This document shows positions 40,149-49,956 of a stretch of 64,000 nt of DNA, piece after piece (position 1 is the stretch's first letter; every line of letters begins with the position of its first letter). A program made the translations under genes and the position numbers. Origin of the DNA: an uncultured Bacteroidota bacterium. GTDB taxonomy: Bacteria; Bacteroidota; Bacteroidia; Bacteroidales; P3. The notes beneath the pieces were generated by a model. It saw nothing but the letters and a program-made list of their open reading frames with translations. It ran no database searches and had not been told where the DNA came from. The stretch spans positions 124,001-188,000 of the forward strand of contig CACYIK010000005.1 in NCBI GenBank assembly GCA_902774395.1, read 5' to 3'.

Positions 40149-40427
40149 ATGAGTCGTTCATTAAAGAAAGGTCCGTATATTTTCCACAAACTGGAAAAAC
40201 GTGTAATCGAGGCACAGCAGTCCAACAAGAAGGTTACCATCAAGACATGGTCGAGAGCTTCGATGATTTCGCCCGACTTCGTGGGTCAGACTATCGCCGT
40301 GCATAACGGCAACAAGTTCATCCCCGTGTACGTCACCGAGAACATGGTGGGTCACAAGCTTGGCGAGTTCGCTCCCACCCGCATCTTCCGCGGCCATGCA
40401 GGATCTAAAGATAAAGGTAAAAAGTAA
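40149..40427 (+). CDS. rpsS: 30S ribosomal protein S19
   Basis: A 92-residue head protein that contacts S13 and t[21 protein letters not shown], then [51 protein letters not shown]. Complete and of normal length, with a basic C-terminal tail. Spaced 13 bases before rplV. Confidence 0.98.
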   Translation: MSRSLKKGPYIFHKLEKRVIEAQQSNKKVTIKTWSRASMISPDFVGQTIAVHNGNKFIPVYVTENMVGHKLGEFAPTRIFRGHAGSKDKGKK

Positions 40428-40440
40428 ACATTAAAAGAAA

Positions 40441-40878
40441 ATGGGACGTAGAAAACATAATAGTGCAGAAGCACGTAAAGAAGCCAACAAGACCCTTTAT
40501 GTGGCAAAGTTGATGAATAACCCCACTTCGCCTCGTAAAACCCGTCTCGTCGCTGACCTCGTCCGTGGTGTCGACGTCGAGAAGGCTCTCGGTATCCTCC
40601 AATACAACCCCAGAGAGTCCGCTCCTAAGATGCGCAAGCTCATCCTCTCGGCTGTCGCCAACTGGCAGGCCAAAAACGAGGGTGCCCGCATGGAGGACGC
40701 TCAGCTGTATGTCAAGCAGATTAAGGTTGACGAAGGTCGTACGATGAAGCGTATGCGCACCGCCCCCCAGGGCCGTGGCTACCGTATCCGCAAGCGCAGC
40801 AACCACATCACCGTGATTCTTGGCAGCCGCATCGAGGAGGCCCCTGTTGCCCAGGCTGAAAAAGAAGAAACTAAATAA
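40441..40878 (+). CDS. rplV: 50S ribosomal protein L22
   Basis: A 145-residue exit-tunnel protein. The beta-hairpin that lines the tunnel is RTMKRMRTAPQGRGYRIRKRSNHITVIL. The N-terminal ARLNNPTSPRKTRLVADLVRG-like segment (here KLMNNPTSPRKTRLVADLVRG) is intact. A C-terminal Ala/Glu tail (RIEEAPVAQAEKEETK) exceeds E. coli L22 and is common in Bacteroidetes. Confidence 0.97.
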   Translation: MGRRKHNSAEARKEANKTLYVAKLMNNPTSPRKTRLVADLVRGVDVEKALGILQYNPRESAPKMRKLILSAVANWQAKNEGARMEDAQLYVKQIKVDEGRTMKRMRTAPQGRGYRIRKRSNHITVILGSRIEEAPVAQAEKEETK

Positions 40879-40903
40879 GTAATTAAAAAGAAGAAACTCA
40901 ACA

Positions 40904-41662
40904 ATGGGACAAAAAACTAACCCAATTGGAAACAGATTAGGTATCATCCGCGGATGGGATTCTAACTGGTTTGGCGGAAGAAGATTTGAACAGAAGCTCG
41001 TTGAGGACGACAAGATCCGTAAGTATCTCAACGCCCGTCTCGCCAAGGCTAGCATCTCGAAGATTTACATCGAGCGTACGCTCAAGCTGCTCACCGTGAC
41101 CATCAACTCCGCCCGTCCGGGTCTGATTATCGGACGTGCCGGTTCTGAGGTCGACAAACTCCGCGAGGAGCTCAAGAAGCTCACTGGCAAGGATGTCCAG
41201 ATCAACATCAGCGAGGTGAAGCGCCCCGAGATGGACGCCGTTCTCGTTGCCCAGAACATTGCCAAACAGATTGAAGGCCGTATCCAGTATCGTCGCGCCA
41301 TCAAGAACGCCATCACTTCCACGATGCGTACCGGTGCCGAGGGTATCAAGGTCTCCATCGCCGGCCGTATCGGCGGTGCTGAAATCGCACGTAGCGAGCA
41401 CTTCAAAGAGGGTCGCACCCCGCTGCACACCCTCCGTGCCGACATCGACTATGCCAACGCTGAGGCTCACACCACCTATGGCCGTATCGGTATCAAGGTG
41501 TGGATTTGCCGCGGTGTCATCTATGGCAGACCCGAGCTCGTTCCCTCCACCGTGGGTGGTCAGCAGAAAGACCATCGCGCTGGTGCCATGGGAGCCGGTC
41601 GTCGCCCCGAAGGTGGTGCTCCCCGTCGTCGTCAGGGTAACAGAAATAACAACAGTAAATAA
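40904..41662 (+). CDS. rpsC: 30S ribosomal protein S3
   Basis: A 252-residue head protein with an N-terminal KH domain ([26 protein letters not shown] motif [19 protein letters not shown]) and a C-terminal S3 domain ([20 protein letters not shown]). It forms part of the mRNA entry helicase with S4 and S5. The C-terminal tail (about 225-252) is rich in Arg, Gly and Asn. Confidence 0.98.
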   Translation: MGQKTNPIGNRLGIIRGWDSNWFGGRRFEQKLVEDDKIRKYLNARLAKASISKIYIERTLKLLTVTINSARPGLIIGRAGSEVDKLREELKKLTGKDVQINISEVKRPEMDAVLVAQNIAKQIEGRIQYRRAIKNAITSTMRTGAEGIKVSIAGRIGGAEIARSEHFKEGRTPLHTLRADIDYANAEAHTTYGRIGIKVWICRGVIYGRPELVPSTVGGQQKDHRAGAMGAGRRPEGGAPRRRQGNRNNNSK

Positions 41663-41706
41663 TTTGTAGTTTAGCATTCGTACTAAACACGAAACAATAA
41701 GAAGAA

Positions 41707-42129
41707 ATGTTACAACCTAAAAAAACAAGATATAGAAAGCAGCAGAAAGGCAAAATTAAAGGTAATGCCTTCCGTGGCCATGAACTCGCATTCGGTACCT
41801 TCGGTATCAAATCGCTCGAGACTTGCTTCATCACTGGCCGTCAGATTGAGGCTGCTCGTCAAGCTGTAACGCGTCACATGAAACGTGAAGGTCAGATTTG
41901 GATTCGCATCTTCCCGGACAAGCCCATCACCAAGAAGCCTAACGAGGTGCGTATGGGTAAAGGTAAGGGTGCTCCCGAGTATTTCGTCGCCCGTGTGATG
42001 CCCGGTACGATGCTGTTCGAGTGCGAGGGTGTTCCCATGGACATCGCCAAGGAGGCTCTCCGTCTGGCCGCCCAGAAGCTCCCCATCTCGACCAAGTTCG
42101 TTGTGAAAAGAGACTATATCGAAGAATAA
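41707..42129 (+). CDS. rplP: 50S ribosomal protein L16
   Basis: A 140-residue protein near the A site of the 50[36 protein letters not shown], then [47 protein letters not shown]. The Arg hydroxylated by YcfD in E. coli falls in this conserved region. Complete. Confidence 0.98.
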   Translation: MLQPKKTRYRKQQKGKIKGNAFRGHELAFGTFGIKSLETCFITGRQIEAARQAVTRHMKREGQIWIRIFPDKPITKKPNEVRMGKGKGAPEYFVARVMPGTMLFECEGVPMDIAKEALRLAAQKLPISTKFVVKRDYIEE

Positions 42130-42147
42130 TTAGAAGCCCCTACAGTC

Positions 42148-42351
42148 ATGAAGAATGAAATTGCAATAAAAGAGCTCTCGACTGCTGAATTGAAGGAGAG
42201 ACTCGAGGCTGAGCGCGCCACCTATCAGAAGATGATTCTGACCCACGCCGTCTCCCCCCTCGAGAACCCCAACAAAATTAAAGAAAGTAGAAAAAACATT
42301 GCCCGCTGCCTTACAGAGCTCCGCGCCCGCGAAATCGCTGGCAACAAGTAA
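42148..42351 (+). CDS. rpmC: 50S ribosomal protein L29
   Basis: A 67-residue two-helix protein next to L23 at the tunnel exit: KNEIAIKELSTAELKERLEAERATYQKMILTHAVSPLENPNKIKESRKNIARCLTELRAREI. Length is normal. Lies 18 bases after rplP and 28 before rpsQ. Confidence 0.96.
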   Translation: MKNEIAIKELSTAELKERLEAERATYQKMILTHAVSPLENPNKIKESRKNIARCLTELRAREIAGNK

Positions 42352-42379
42352 GCATGGCAATTAGTAAAATCCAATTAAG

Positions 42380-42634
42380 ATGGAAAGAAATTTAAGAAAA
42401 GAAAGAATCGGTGTTGTGGTCAGCAACAAAATGGATAAATCCATCGTGATTCTTGTCGAGCGTAAGGTGAAACACCCGAAGTACGGCAAGTTCGTGAAGA
42501 AGTCCACCAAATTCATGGCTCACGACGAGAAGAACGAAGCCAACATGGGCGACACCGTGCGCATCATGGAGACCCGTCCGCTGAGCAAGAACAAATGCTG
42601 GCGCTTGGTCGAAATCGTCGAGAAGGCTAAATAG
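42380..42634 (+). CDS. rpsQ: 30S ribosomal protein S17
   Basis: An 84-residue OB-fold protein that binds 16S rRNA early: [77 protein letters not shown]. Complete, and placed after rpmC as in the usual S10-spc order. Confidence 0.97.
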   Translation: MERNLRKERIGVVVSNKMDKSIVILVERKVKHPKYGKFVKKSTKFMAHDEKNEANMGDTVRIMETRPLSKNKCWRLVEIVEKAK

Positions 42635-42667
42635 TACTACACCTATCAGAAAAAACAAAAAGAAGAA

Positions 42668-43036
42668 ATGATACAGCAAGAAACCAGAATGACAGTTGCC
42701 GATAACAGCGGTGCCAAAAGCGCCCTGTGTATCCGCGTCCTGGGTGGCACCAAGAAGCGTTATGCTTCCATTGGTGATACCATCGTGGTGGCCATCAAAG
42801 ACGCTCTGCCCTCCGGCAACGTGAAGAAAGGTAGCGTGTCCAAGGCAGTCGTGGTGCGCACCAAGAAAGAGATTCGTCGCAATGATGGTTCCTACATCCG
42901 CTTCGACGACAATGCCTGCGTCCTGCTCACCGCCGCCGATGAGCTCCGTGGCACCCGTATCTTCGGCCCCGTGGGTCGTGAACTGCGCGAGAAACAGTTT
43001 ATGAAGATTGTCTCTCTCGCTCCCGAAGTATTGTAA
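42668..43036 (+). CDS. rplN: 50S ribosomal protein L14
   Basis: A 122-residue protein at the subunit interface, first of the spc block: [47 protein letters not shown] and a C-terminal [25 protein letters not shown]. RsfS binds this protein in ribosome silencing. Normal length. Confidence 0.98.
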   Translation: MIQQETRMTVADNSGAKSALCIRVLGGTKKRYASIGDTIVVAIKDALPSGNVKKGSVSKAVVVRTKKEIRRNDGSYIRFDDNACVLLTAADELRGTRIFGPVGRELREKQFMKIVSLAPEVL

Positions 43037-43058
43037 ACAATAAAAGAAAAAGAGAACA

Positions 43059-43373
43059 ATGAAATTGCACGTTAAGAAAGGGGATATGGTTCAGGTAATC
43101 GCTGGCGATGACAAAGGTAAGATCGCCAAGGTCCTGAAGGTCTATCCCGAAAAGAACCGCGCCATCGTCGAGGGTGTCAACGTGAACAAGAAACACACCA
43201 AACCCAATGCCAAGAACACGCAGGGAGGCATCGTGGAGCAGGAAGCTCCCATCCACATCTCCAACCTCATGGTTGTGGTGGACAAGACCCCCACTAAGAT
43301 TGGCCGCCGCGTCGACGAAAAAACTGGCAAAATAGTCCGTTATTCTAAAAAAACTGGAGAGGAGATTAAGTAA
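43059..43373 (+). CDS. rplX: 50S ribosomal protein L24
   Basis: A 104-residue KOW-domain protein that starts 50S assembly: [47 protein letters not shown], ending [14 protein letters not shown]. The final TAA shares its last base with the rplE ATG (TAATG), so the two are translationally coupled. Confidence 0.97.
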   Translation: MKLHVKKGDMVQVIAGDDKGKIAKVLKVYPEKNRAIVEGVNVNKKHTKPNAKNTQGGIVEQEAPIHISNLMVVVDKTPTKIGRRVDEKTGKIVRYSKKTGEEIK

Positions 43374-43933
43374 TGGCATACATTCCCGCATTAAAGACCA
43401 AATACAAAGAGGAGATTCTGCCCGCTTTGATGAAAGAGTACGGCTACAAGACCGTCATGCAGGCTCCCCGTCTGAAGAAAATCACCCTGAATCAGGGCCT
43501 TGGTAAAGCCGCCATCGCTGACAAGAAAGTCATCGACAAGGGCATCGAGGAGATGACCGCCATCACTGGCCAGAAGGCTGTTGCCACCAAGTCGCGCAAA
43601 GATATCTCGAACTTCAAACTGCGTCGCGGCATGCCCATCGGCGTCCGCGTGACCCTCCGTGGCGAGCGCATGTATGAGTTCCTGGAGCGCCTTGTGACCG
43701 CCTCTATCCCCCGTATCCGCGACTTCCGCGGCATCAACGACAAGGGCTTCGATGGCAAGGGTAACTACACCTTCGGCATCGCCGAGCAGATTATCTTCCC
43801 CGAGATCGACATCGACAAGATTGATCGTATCCAGGGTATGGACATCACCTTCGTCACCTCGGCCAACACCGACAAGGAGGCCATGTCGCTGCTCAAGGAG
43901 TTTGGTTTACCGTTCAAGAATCAACAAAAATAA
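43373..43933 (+). CDS. rplE: 50S ribosomal protein L5
   Basis: A 186-residue 5S rRNA-binding protein: [42 protein letters not shown], then [26 protein letters not shown] and [10 protein letters not shown]. Complete. Start overlaps rplX by one base; rpsN begins five bases after it. Confidence 0.98.
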   Translation: MAYIPALKTKYKEEILPALMKEYGYKTVMQAPRLKKITLNQGLGKAAIADKKVIDKGIEEMTAITGQKAVATKSRKDISNFKLRRGMPIGVRVTLRGERMYEFLERLVTASIPRIRDFRGINDKGFDGKGNYTFGIAEQIIFPEIDIDKIDRIQGMDITFVTSANTDKEAMSLLKEFGLPFKNQQK

Positions 43934-43938
43934 GCATA

Positions 43939-44238
43939 ATGGCTAAAGAATCGATTAAAGCAAGAGAGCGCAAAAGAGCTAAAATGGTCGCCAAGTACGC
44001 CGCCAAACGCGCTGCCCTGAAAGAAATTGTTCGCACCGGTGAACCCGAGGATGTCGAGAAGGCTGTCATCGCCCTTCAGAAACTTCCGAAGAACGCCTGC
44101 CCCATTCGCCAGCACAATCGTTGCCAGCTGACGGGCCGTCCCAAGGGTTACATGCGCCAGTTCGGTATCTCGCGTATCAACTTCCGCGAGATGGCTGTCT
44201 CCGGCCTTATCCCCGGCGTGAAGAAAGCTAGTTGGTAA
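43939..44238 (+). CDS. rpsN: 30S ribosomal protein S14, long zinc-free form
   Basis: A 99-residue protein. The C-terminal signature [38 protein letters not shown] has only two Cys (CPIRQHNRC) instead of the CxxC pair of the short zinc form, and the length is that of the long C-minus type. It therefore does not need zinc. Followed by rpsH after 72 bases. Confidence 0.97.
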   Translation: MAKESIKARERKRAKMVAKYAAKRAALKEIVRTGEPEDVEKAVIALQKLPKNACPIRQHNRCQLTGRPKGYMRQFGISRINFREMAVSGLIPGVKKASW

Positions 44239-44310
44239 GAAATAATTTATTGGTAGCTTTGCAAGTTGGCATTCCACCAATACTACAAAACTTAAAATCA
44301 AAAAATTAAA

Positions 44311-44712
44311 ATGGTAACAGATCCTATTGCAGATTATCTGACCCGCATGAGAAACGCCATCGCCGCCAAGCATCGCGTGGTCGAAATCCCCGGTTCCAAA
44401 CTGAAAAAAGAGATCACCAAGATTCTCTTCGAGAAGGGCTACATCCTGAACTACAAGTTCGAGAATGAAGGTTCCCACAACCAGAGCATCAAGATCGCTC
44501 TGAAGTATCACCCCGTGACCAAGCAGTCCGCCATCGCCGACCTCAAGCGTGTGTCGAGCCCTGGTCTGCGTAAGTATGTCTCCGTCGACGAGATGCCCCG
44601 CGTCCTCAATGGCCTCGGCATTGCTATCGTCTCGACCTCCAAAGGTCTGATGACCGACAAAGAGGCCCGCACCCTGAACGTGGGCGGTGAAGTTTTATGT
44701 TACATCAGCTAA
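44311..44712 (+). CDS. rpsH: 30S ribosomal protein S8
   Basis: A 133-residue 16S rRNA-binding protein: [43 protein letters not shown], then [41 protein letters not shown]. In E. coli S8 represses the spc operon; that feedback is not testable here. Complete. Confidence 0.98.
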   Translation: MVTDPIADYLTRMRNAIAAKHRVVEIPGSKLKKEITKILFEKGYILNYKFENEGSHNQSIKIALKYHPVTKQSAIADLKRVSSPGLRKYVSVDEMPRVLNGLGIAIVSTSKGLMTDKEARTLNVGGEVLCYIS

Positions 44713-44733
44713 TCAAGAGAGGAGAACTAAGAA

Positions 44734-45288
44734 ATGTCAAGAATAGGTAAAATGCCCATCCACCTTCCCAAAGGTGTTGAAGTGAAGATTTCTGATGACA
44801 ACGTCCTGACCGTTAAGGGACCCCTCGGAGAGCTCAGCCAGAAAGTGAACCCCATGATTGAGATGAAAGTTGAAGACGGCGTTCTGCACTTCATCCGTCC
44901 CAATGATGAGCGCGAGACCAAAGCACAGCACGGCCTCTATCGCGCCCTTGCCGCCAATATGGTGAAAGGTGTCAGCGAAGGCTTCAAGACTGTCCAGGAA
45001 GTCATCGGCGTGGGTTACAAGGTGCAGGCCACCGGTAACGTCATGGAGATGGACCTTGGCTACTCGCACAAGATTTTCTTCGAGCTCGCCCCTGAAATCA
45101 AGGTCGAGACCGTCACCGAGAAAGGTAAGAACCCCATCATCACCATGACCTGCTGCGACAAGCAGATCCTTGGTCAGGCTGCCGCCAAGATTCGTTCGCT
45201 CCGCAAACCCGAGCCTTATAAAGGTAAAGGTATCCGCTTCCAGGGCGAGGAGATTCGTAAGAAGGCTGGTAAAGCTGCTGCTAAATAA
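44734..45288 (+). CDS. rplF: 50S ribosomal protein L6
   Basis: A 184-residue protein near the sarcin-ricin loop made of two repeated domains: SRIGKMPIHLPKGVEVKISDDNVLTVKGPLGELSQ and the C-terminal CDKQILGQAAAKIRSLRKPEPYKGKGIRFQGEEIRKKAGKAAAK. A GAGGAG purine tract precedes its ATG. Complete. Confidence 0.98.
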   Translation: MSRIGKMPIHLPKGVEVKISDDNVLTVKGPLGELSQKVNPMIEMKVEDGVLHFIRPNDERETKAQHGLYRALAANMVKGVSEGFKTVQEVIGVGYKVQATGNVMEMDLGYSHKIFFELAPEIKVETVTEKGKNPIITMTCCDKQILGQAAAKIRSLRKPEPYKGKGIRFQGEEIRKKAGKAAAK

Positions 45289-45334
45289 ATAGTAAGGTAA
45301 AAAGATTTGCCAAAAAGCCAAAAGAAAAATTGTT

Positions 45335-45688
45335 ATGGCAACAAAAAAAGACATAAGAAGAACAAAGATTAAATTCCGCATCCGTCATAAAGTCAGCGGT
45401 ACCGCTGAGATGCCTCGCCTGTCGGTTTTCAGAAGCAACAAGGAAATCTATGCCCAGGTGATTGACGATGTAAAAGGTGTGACACTGACCGCAGCCTCTT
45501 CCCTCGAGAAAGGCTTTGAAAAGAGTGGCACAAAGAGCGAAGTGGCTGCCAAGGTCGGCAAGGCTGTTGCCGAGCGCGCCATTGCCGCTGGTATCAATAC
45601 CGTTGTTTTTGACCGTAATGGTTACCTCTACCACGGCCGCGTGAAGAGCTTGGCCGACGGTGCCAGAGAAGGTGGTTTAAAATTCTAA
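45335..45688 (+). CDS. rplR: 50S ribosomal protein L18
   Basis: A 117-residue 5S rRNA-binding protein: [49 protein letters not shown], then [33 protein letters not shown]. Normal length, eight bases before rpsE. Confidence 0.97.
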   Translation: MATKKDIRRTKIKFRIRHKVSGTAEMPRLSVFRSNKEIYAQVIDDVKGVTLTAASSLEKGFEKSGTKSEVAAKVGKAVAERAIAAGINTVVFDRNGYLYHGRVKSLADGAREGGLKF

Positions 45689-45695
45689 TAAAGTC

Positions 45696-46214
45696 ATGGC
45701 AGAAGTAAACATTAAAAGAGTAAAATCAAGCGAGATCGAATTCAAAGATCGTCTTGTCGCAATCAACCGCGTCACCAAGGTTACCAAAGGTGGTAGAACC
45801 TTCACCTTTGCTGCCATCGTCGTTATTGGAAATGAGAACGGTGTTGTTGGCTACGGCCTCGGCAAAGCCAAGGAGGTCCAGGCCGCCGTCCAGAAAGGTA
45901 TCGACGACGCCAAGAAGAACCTCATCCGTGTTCCCGTTCTGAAGGGTACCATCCCCCACGAGCAGTGCGGTAAGTACAGCGGAGCCAAAGTATTCCTGAA
46001 ACCTGCTGCCCCCGGTACCGGTGTCATCGCCGGCGGTGCTATGCGTGCCGTGCTCGAGAGCGTGGGTGTGAAGGACGTGCTTGCCAAGTGCAAGGGTTCC
46101 TCGAATCCCCACAGCGTGGTGAAGGCCACCATCAATGCCCTTCTCCAGATGAAGGATCCTTACATGGTGTCCCAGCTCCGTGGTATTTCCCTCGACAAAG
46201 TGTTTAACGGTTAA
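45696..46214 (+). CDS. rpsE: 30S ribosomal protein S5
   Basis: A 172-residue protein of the mRNA entry channel: [65 protein letters not shown], then [44 protein letters not shown]. Complete two-domain form. Confidence 0.98.
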   Translation: MAEVNIKRVKSSEIEFKDRLVAINRVTKVTKGGRTFTFAAIVVIGNENGVVGYGLGKAKEVQAAVQKGIDDAKKNLIRVPVLKGTIPHEQCGKYSGAKVFLKPAAPGTGVIAGGAMRAVLESVGVKDVLAKCKGSSNPHSVVKATINALLQMKDPYMVSQLRGISLDKVFNG

Positions 46215-46233
46215 TTAAAAGGAGGTCAAGAAA

Positions 46234-46413
46234 ATGAAGAAACTCAGAATCAAACAGGTCAGAAGTATCATTGGCCGTCCCGCCCGTCAGAAACGCACTA
46301 TGGAAGCGCTGGGCCTGCGCCGTATCAACCACACCCGCGAGGTGGTCGCCACTCCGCAGATTCTCGGTATGATTGAGAAGGTCAAGCACCTCATCACTGT
46401 CGAAGAAATTTAA
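46234..46413 (+). CDS. rpmD: 50S ribosomal protein L30
   Basis: A 59-residue protein, KKLRIKQVRSIIGRPARQKRTMEALGLRRINHTREV and so on, which matches L30 over its whole length. It lies between rpsE and rplO as expected. A textbook Shine-Dalgarno GGAGGT (46221-46226) sits seven bases before the ATG, unlike the other genes of this operon, which mostly show only A-rich leaders. Confidence 0.96.
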   Translation: MKKLRIKQVRSIIGRPARQKRTMEALGLRRINHTREVVATPQILGMIEKVKHLITVEEI

Positions 46414-46439
46414 CTCGTAAACAAGAAAGGAAACATATA

Positions 46440-46889
46440 ATGAACTTAAGTAATCTCAAACCCGCTGAAGGTTCTATTAAGCACTCGAAACGTATCGGCC
46501 GTGGTGCCGGTTCCGGTAAAGGCGGTACCGCTACCCGCGGTAACAAAGGTGCCAAGGCCCGTTCCGGTTACCACCAGAAGGTCGGCTTCGAGGGCGGTCA
46601 GATGCCTCTCTATCGCCGTGTTCCGAAATTCGGTTTCAAGAATATCAACCGTGTTGAGTATGTCGGTATCAACCTCGACACCCTCAACGCCATTGCCGAG
46701 GCCAAGAACATCACCGACTTCAACCTCGAGGTGCTGATGCAGAATGGTCTTATCTCCGGCAAGGATCGCATCAAGATCCTCGGCCGCGGCGAACTCGCCA
46801 AAGCGGTCAACGTTACCGCCCACGCTTTCTCGGCTGCTGCCAAGAAGGCTATTGAGGACAAAGGTGGCGTGGCTACCGTAATCGAATAA
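46440..46889 (+). CDS. rplO: 50S ribosomal protein L15
   Basis: A 149-residue protein with the Gly-rich N terminus LKPAEGSIKHSKRIGRGAGSGKGGTATRGNKGAKARSGYHQKVGFEGGQMPLYRRVPKFGF typical of L15, then the globular part ending AAKKAIEDKGGVATVIE. Complete, 14 bases before secY. Confidence 0.98.
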   Translation: MNLSNLKPAEGSIKHSKRIGRGAGSGKGGTATRGNKGAKARSGYHQKVGFEGGQMPLYRRVPKFGFKNINRVEYVGINLDTLNAIAEAKNITDFNLEVLMQNGLISGKDRIKILGRGELAKAVNVTAHAFSAAAKKAIEDKGGVATVIE

Positions 46890-46903
46890 AACAAACTATC
46901 ACA

Positions 46904-48256
46904 ATGAAGCGATTTATACAGACACTTAAAAACATCTGGTCGATTGAAGACCTGCGGAAAAGAATCCTCTACACCCTCGGTTTAGTGCTGATTTACCGCA
47001 TCGGTTGCTATGTCATCCTGCCAGGTGTTGATCCTCATCAGCTCGACGCCTTCAGAGAGAGTGGCGACAAGGGCCTGATGGGACTTCTCAACATGTTTTC
47101 TGGTGGTGCATTCTCCAATGCCTCCATCTTCGCCCTGGGTATCATGCCCTACATCACGGCTTCGATTGTCATCCAGCTGTTGGTGATGGTGGTTCCCCGT
47201 TTCCAGAAAATGCAGAGAGAAGGTGAAAGTGGCCGTAGAAAGATGAACCAGATCACCCGTTGGCTGACCGTCATTGTCACTGCTGCCCAGGCTCCTGCCT
47301 ACATCAGCAACATGGCTTCTCAGCTGGGTGCCACGTCAACCGCTTTTTATCCGTTCAATGGTCATCCCACGCTGTTCTTCTGGCTCAGCAGTGTCATCAT
47401 CCTCATCAGCGGTACGCTGTTCGTCATGTGGCTCGGTGAGCGCATCACCGACAAAGGTGTCGGCAACGGTATCTCGCTCTTGATTATGATTGGTATCATT
47501 GCCCGTCTGCCCTTCGCCCTGTCGTCCGAGTTCGCCTCGCGCATGAACGAGGGTGGTGGACTGGTGATGTTCCTCTTCGAGATTGTTGTCTTGTTGGTTG
47601 TCATTCTGCTCGTCATTCTGCTGGTGCAAGGCACCCGCCGCATCCCCGTGCAGTATGCCAAGCGCATCGTCGGTAACAAGCAATATGGTGGCGTCCGTCA
47701 GTACATTCCCATCAAGGTGAATGCCGCTGGCGTCATGCCCATCATCTTTGCCCAGGCCCTGATGTTCCTCCCCATCACCTTCATGGGCTTCTCCGACAAC
47801 ACCGACAGCGGCCTCGCCATGGCTCTGGCCGACTACAACGGATTCTGGTACAACCTCATCTTTGGACTCCTTGTGGTTGTCTTCACTTATTTCTACACCG
47901 CTATCGCTATCAACCCCAACCAGATGTCTGAGGATATGAAGAAGAATGGTGGCTTCATCCCCGGTGTCAAGCCCGGCAAGAGAACGGCCGAGTACCTCGA
48001 GAGCATCCTCTCGAAGGTCACCCTGCCCGGTTCCATCTTCCTGGCCTTCGTCGCCATCATGCCCGCCATCATCCGCCTCTTCGGTGTCTCCTCGCAGTTC
48101 GCCCAGTTCTACGGCGGCACCTCGCTGCTCATCCTTGTCGGTGTCATCCTCGACACCCTGCAGCAGATTGAGAGCCACCTGCTGATGCGCCACTACGACG
48201 GTCTCACCAAGACTGGCCGTATCAAGGGCCGCACCTCCATGTCCATCCAGGCATAA
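46904..48256 (+). CDS. secY: Preprotein translocase subunit SecY
   Basis: A 450-residue inner-membrane channel with ten hydrophobic segments. Landmarks are the plug region MGLLNMFSGGAFSNASIFALGIMPYITASIVIQLL, the cytoplasmic QGTRRIPVQYAKRIVGNKQYGG loop and the late loop NPNQMSEDMKKNGGFIPGVKPGKRTAEYLE. Exports proteins with SecE/G and SecA. Length is normal for Bacteroidetes. It sits in the spc block with map and infA downstream. Confidence 0.98.
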   Translation: MKRFIQTLKNIWSIEDLRKRILYTLGLVLIYRIGCYVILPGVDPHQLDAFRESGDKGLMGLLNMFSGGAFSNASIFALGIMPYITASIVIQLLVMVVPRFQKMQREGESGRRKMNQITRWLTVIVTAAQAPAYISNMASQLGATSTAFYPFNGHPTLFFWLSSVIILISGTLFVMWLGERITDKGVGNGISLLIMIGIIARLPFALSSEFASRMNEGGGLVMFLFEIVVLLVVILLVILLVQGTRRIPVQYAKRIVGNKQYGGVRQYIPIKVNAAGVMPIIFAQALMFLPITFMGFSDNTDSGLAMALADYNGFWYNLIFGLLVVVFTYFYTAIAINPNQMSEDMKKNGGFIPGVKPGKRTAEYLESILSKVTLPGSIFLAFVAIMPAIIRLFGVSSQFAQFYGGTSLLILVGVILDTLQQIESHLLMRHYDGLTKTGRIKGRTSMSIQA

Positions 48257-48277
48257 AAAAAGAAGCAACCATATAGA

Positions 48278-49045
48278 ATGATATTGCTCAAGACAAAAGA
48301 AGAAATCGAGCTCATACGTGATGCCGGCCTCCTCCTCGGGAAAACTCTCGCGGAGGTTGGCCGTCACATCCGTCCGGGTGTCACCACTGCTTTCTTGAAC
48401 CAGATTGGCGAGCAGTACATCCGCGACAACGGTGCCAAGCCGTTGTGCAAGGGCTATGAAGGCTTCCCGTCGGCATTCTGCATCTCTGTCAACGATGTGG
48501 TGGTTCACGGCATTCCCGGCGACCTCTTCATCAATGAGGGCGACAATGTCACGCTTGACTGTGTCATTGACCTCAACGGCTATGTTGCCGACTCGGCTTA
48601 CACCTTCGCTGTGGGCGAGGTGAGCCCCGAGATGCAGCGCCTGATGAAGGTGACCCGCGAGGCCCTCTATATAGGTCTTGACAAGTGCAAGGCGGGCAAC
48701 CGCGTAGGCGATATCGGTCATGCCGTGCAGATGCACTGCGAGAAAAACGGCTACTCTGTGGTCCGCGAACTCTGCGGCCACGGTGTGGGTTTCAAGATGC
48801 ATGAGTCGCCCAACGTACCCAACTACGGTGTCAAAGGCACCGGTCCGCTGCTCAAGGAAGGCATGGTCATCGCCGTTGAACCGATGGTCTGCATGGGCTC
48901 CAAGAACGTCAAGTTCTCCAAGGAGGACGGCTGGACCTGCCGCACTCGCGACGGCAAGCCGGCAGCCCACTACGAGCACACCGTAGCCATCACCGCCAAC
49001 GGTCCCGACATCCTCACCACACACGAATTTATCGAAAACAAGTAA
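48278..49045 (+). CDS. map: Methionine aminopeptidase type I
   Basis: A 255-residue dinuclear metalloenzyme that removes N-terminal Met. Landmarks are CISVNDVVVHGIPGD (substrate-side His), VTLDCVIDLNGYVADSAYTF (first metal Asp pair), CGHGVGFKMHESPNVPNYG (metal His), EGMVIAVEPM (Glu) and YEHTVAITANGPDILT (final Glu region). Length normal. Between secY and infA, as is common. Confidence 0.97.
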   Translation: MILLKTKEEIELIRDAGLLLGKTLAEVGRHIRPGVTTAFLNQIGEQYIRDNGAKPLCKGYEGFPSAFCISVNDVVVHGIPGDLFINEGDNVTLDCVIDLNGYVADSAYTFAVGEVSPEMQRLMKVTREALYIGLDKCKAGNRVGDIGHAVQMHCEKNGYSVVRELCGHGVGFKMHESPNVPNYGVKGTGPLLKEGMVIAVEPMVCMGSKNVKFSKEDGWTCRTRDGKPAAHYEHTVAITANGPDILTTHEFIENK

Positions 49046-49072
49046 AACAACACACGGTAAGTAAAACAACGA

Positions 49073-49291
49073 ATGGCAAAACAAGCATCCATACAACTTG
49101 ACGGAACCGTCGTCGAATCCCTCGGCAACGCCATGTTCCGTGTCGAATTGGAAAACGGACACCAGATCATTGCCCACATCTCCGGCAAAATGCGCATGCA
49201 TTACATCAAGATTCTTCCCGGCGACAAAGTGCAGATCGAGATGTCTCCCTATGACCTCACGAAAGGCCGCATCACTTACCGTCACAAGTAG
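49073..49291 (+). CDS. infA: Translation initiation factor IF-1
   Basis: A 72-residue OB-fold factor that occupies the A site of the 30S during initiation: [71 protein letters not shown]. Full match in length and sequence, followed by rpmJ. Confidence 0.98.
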   Translation: MAKQASIQLDGTVVESLGNAMFRVELENGHQIIAHISGKMRMHYIKILPGDKVQIEMSPYDLTKGRITYRHK

Positions 49292-49343
49292 GCTCAGACC
49301 TAACAAGAAGAAAAAGTAACAACAAGATTAATAATTACACAAC

Positions 49344-49460
49344 ATGAAAGTAAGAGTCTCAGTCAAGAAGAGATCGCCCGAATGCAAAGTGGTTCGTCGC
49401 CACGGGGTGGTCTATGTTATCAACAAGAAAAATCCTAAGTTCAAACAAAGACAAGGATAA
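49344..49460 (+). CDS. rpmJ: 50S ribosomal protein L36, zinc-free form
   Basis: A 38-residue protein: [20 protein letters not shown], then [17 protein letters not shown]. Only one Cys remains of the usual zinc ribbon (CxxC...CxH), so this is the zinc-free form. Short enough to be missed by length cut-offs; its place between infA and rpsM is standard. Confidence 0.95.
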   Translation: MKVRVSVKKRSPECKVVRRHGVVYVINKKNPKFKQRQG

Positions 49461-49489
49461 TTAAAAAACAAAACAGATAAAAAGAATCT

Positions 49490-49867
49490 ATGGCACGTAT
49501 TGCAGGTATTGACTTACCCAAGAACAAAAGAGGAGAGATAGGTTTGACCTATATCTTCGGTATCGGACGTAGCACCGCCAAAGAGATCCTTGCCAAAGCC
49601 GGCATCGATGAAGGCAAGAAGGTGCAGGATTGGACCGACGATGAGCAGAACGCCCTTCGTAACATCATCAACGACGAGTACAAAGTCGAAGGCGCCCTCC
49701 GTTCCGAAGTCCAGATGAACATCAAGCGACTGATGGATATCGGCTGCTACCGTGGCATCCGTCACCGCCTGGGTCTGCCCCTCCGTGGTCAGAGCACCAA
49801 GAACAACGCCCGTACTCGTAAGGGTAAGAAGAAAACTATCGCTAACAAGAAGAAAGCTACCAAGTAA
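49490..49867 (+). CDS. rpsM: 30S ribosomal protein S13
   Basis: A 125-residue head protein bridging to the 50[40 protein letters not shown], then [46 protein letters not shown]. The basic C-terminal tail reaches the P-site tRNA. First gene of the alpha block. Confidence 0.98.
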   Translation: MARIAGIDLPKNKRGEIGLTYIFGIGRSTAKEILAKAGIDEGKKVQDWTDDEQNALRNIINDEYKVEGALRSEVQMNIKRLMDIGCYRGIRHRLGLPLRGQSTKNNARTRKGKKKTIANKKKATK

Positions 49868-49956
49868 GTAATGGTTGTAGCGCCCCAGCCGCGGATTAGA
49901 ATGTGACCTCAGGAGTGGTTGGCAGTAAGAAACAAAGAAAATCAAGCAAAAACAAA

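Noticed and set aside
47336-49306. 656-residue frame antisense to secY, map and infA
   Set aside because: It is a shadow of three well-identified genes and has low-complexity His/Glu/Asp-rich content.
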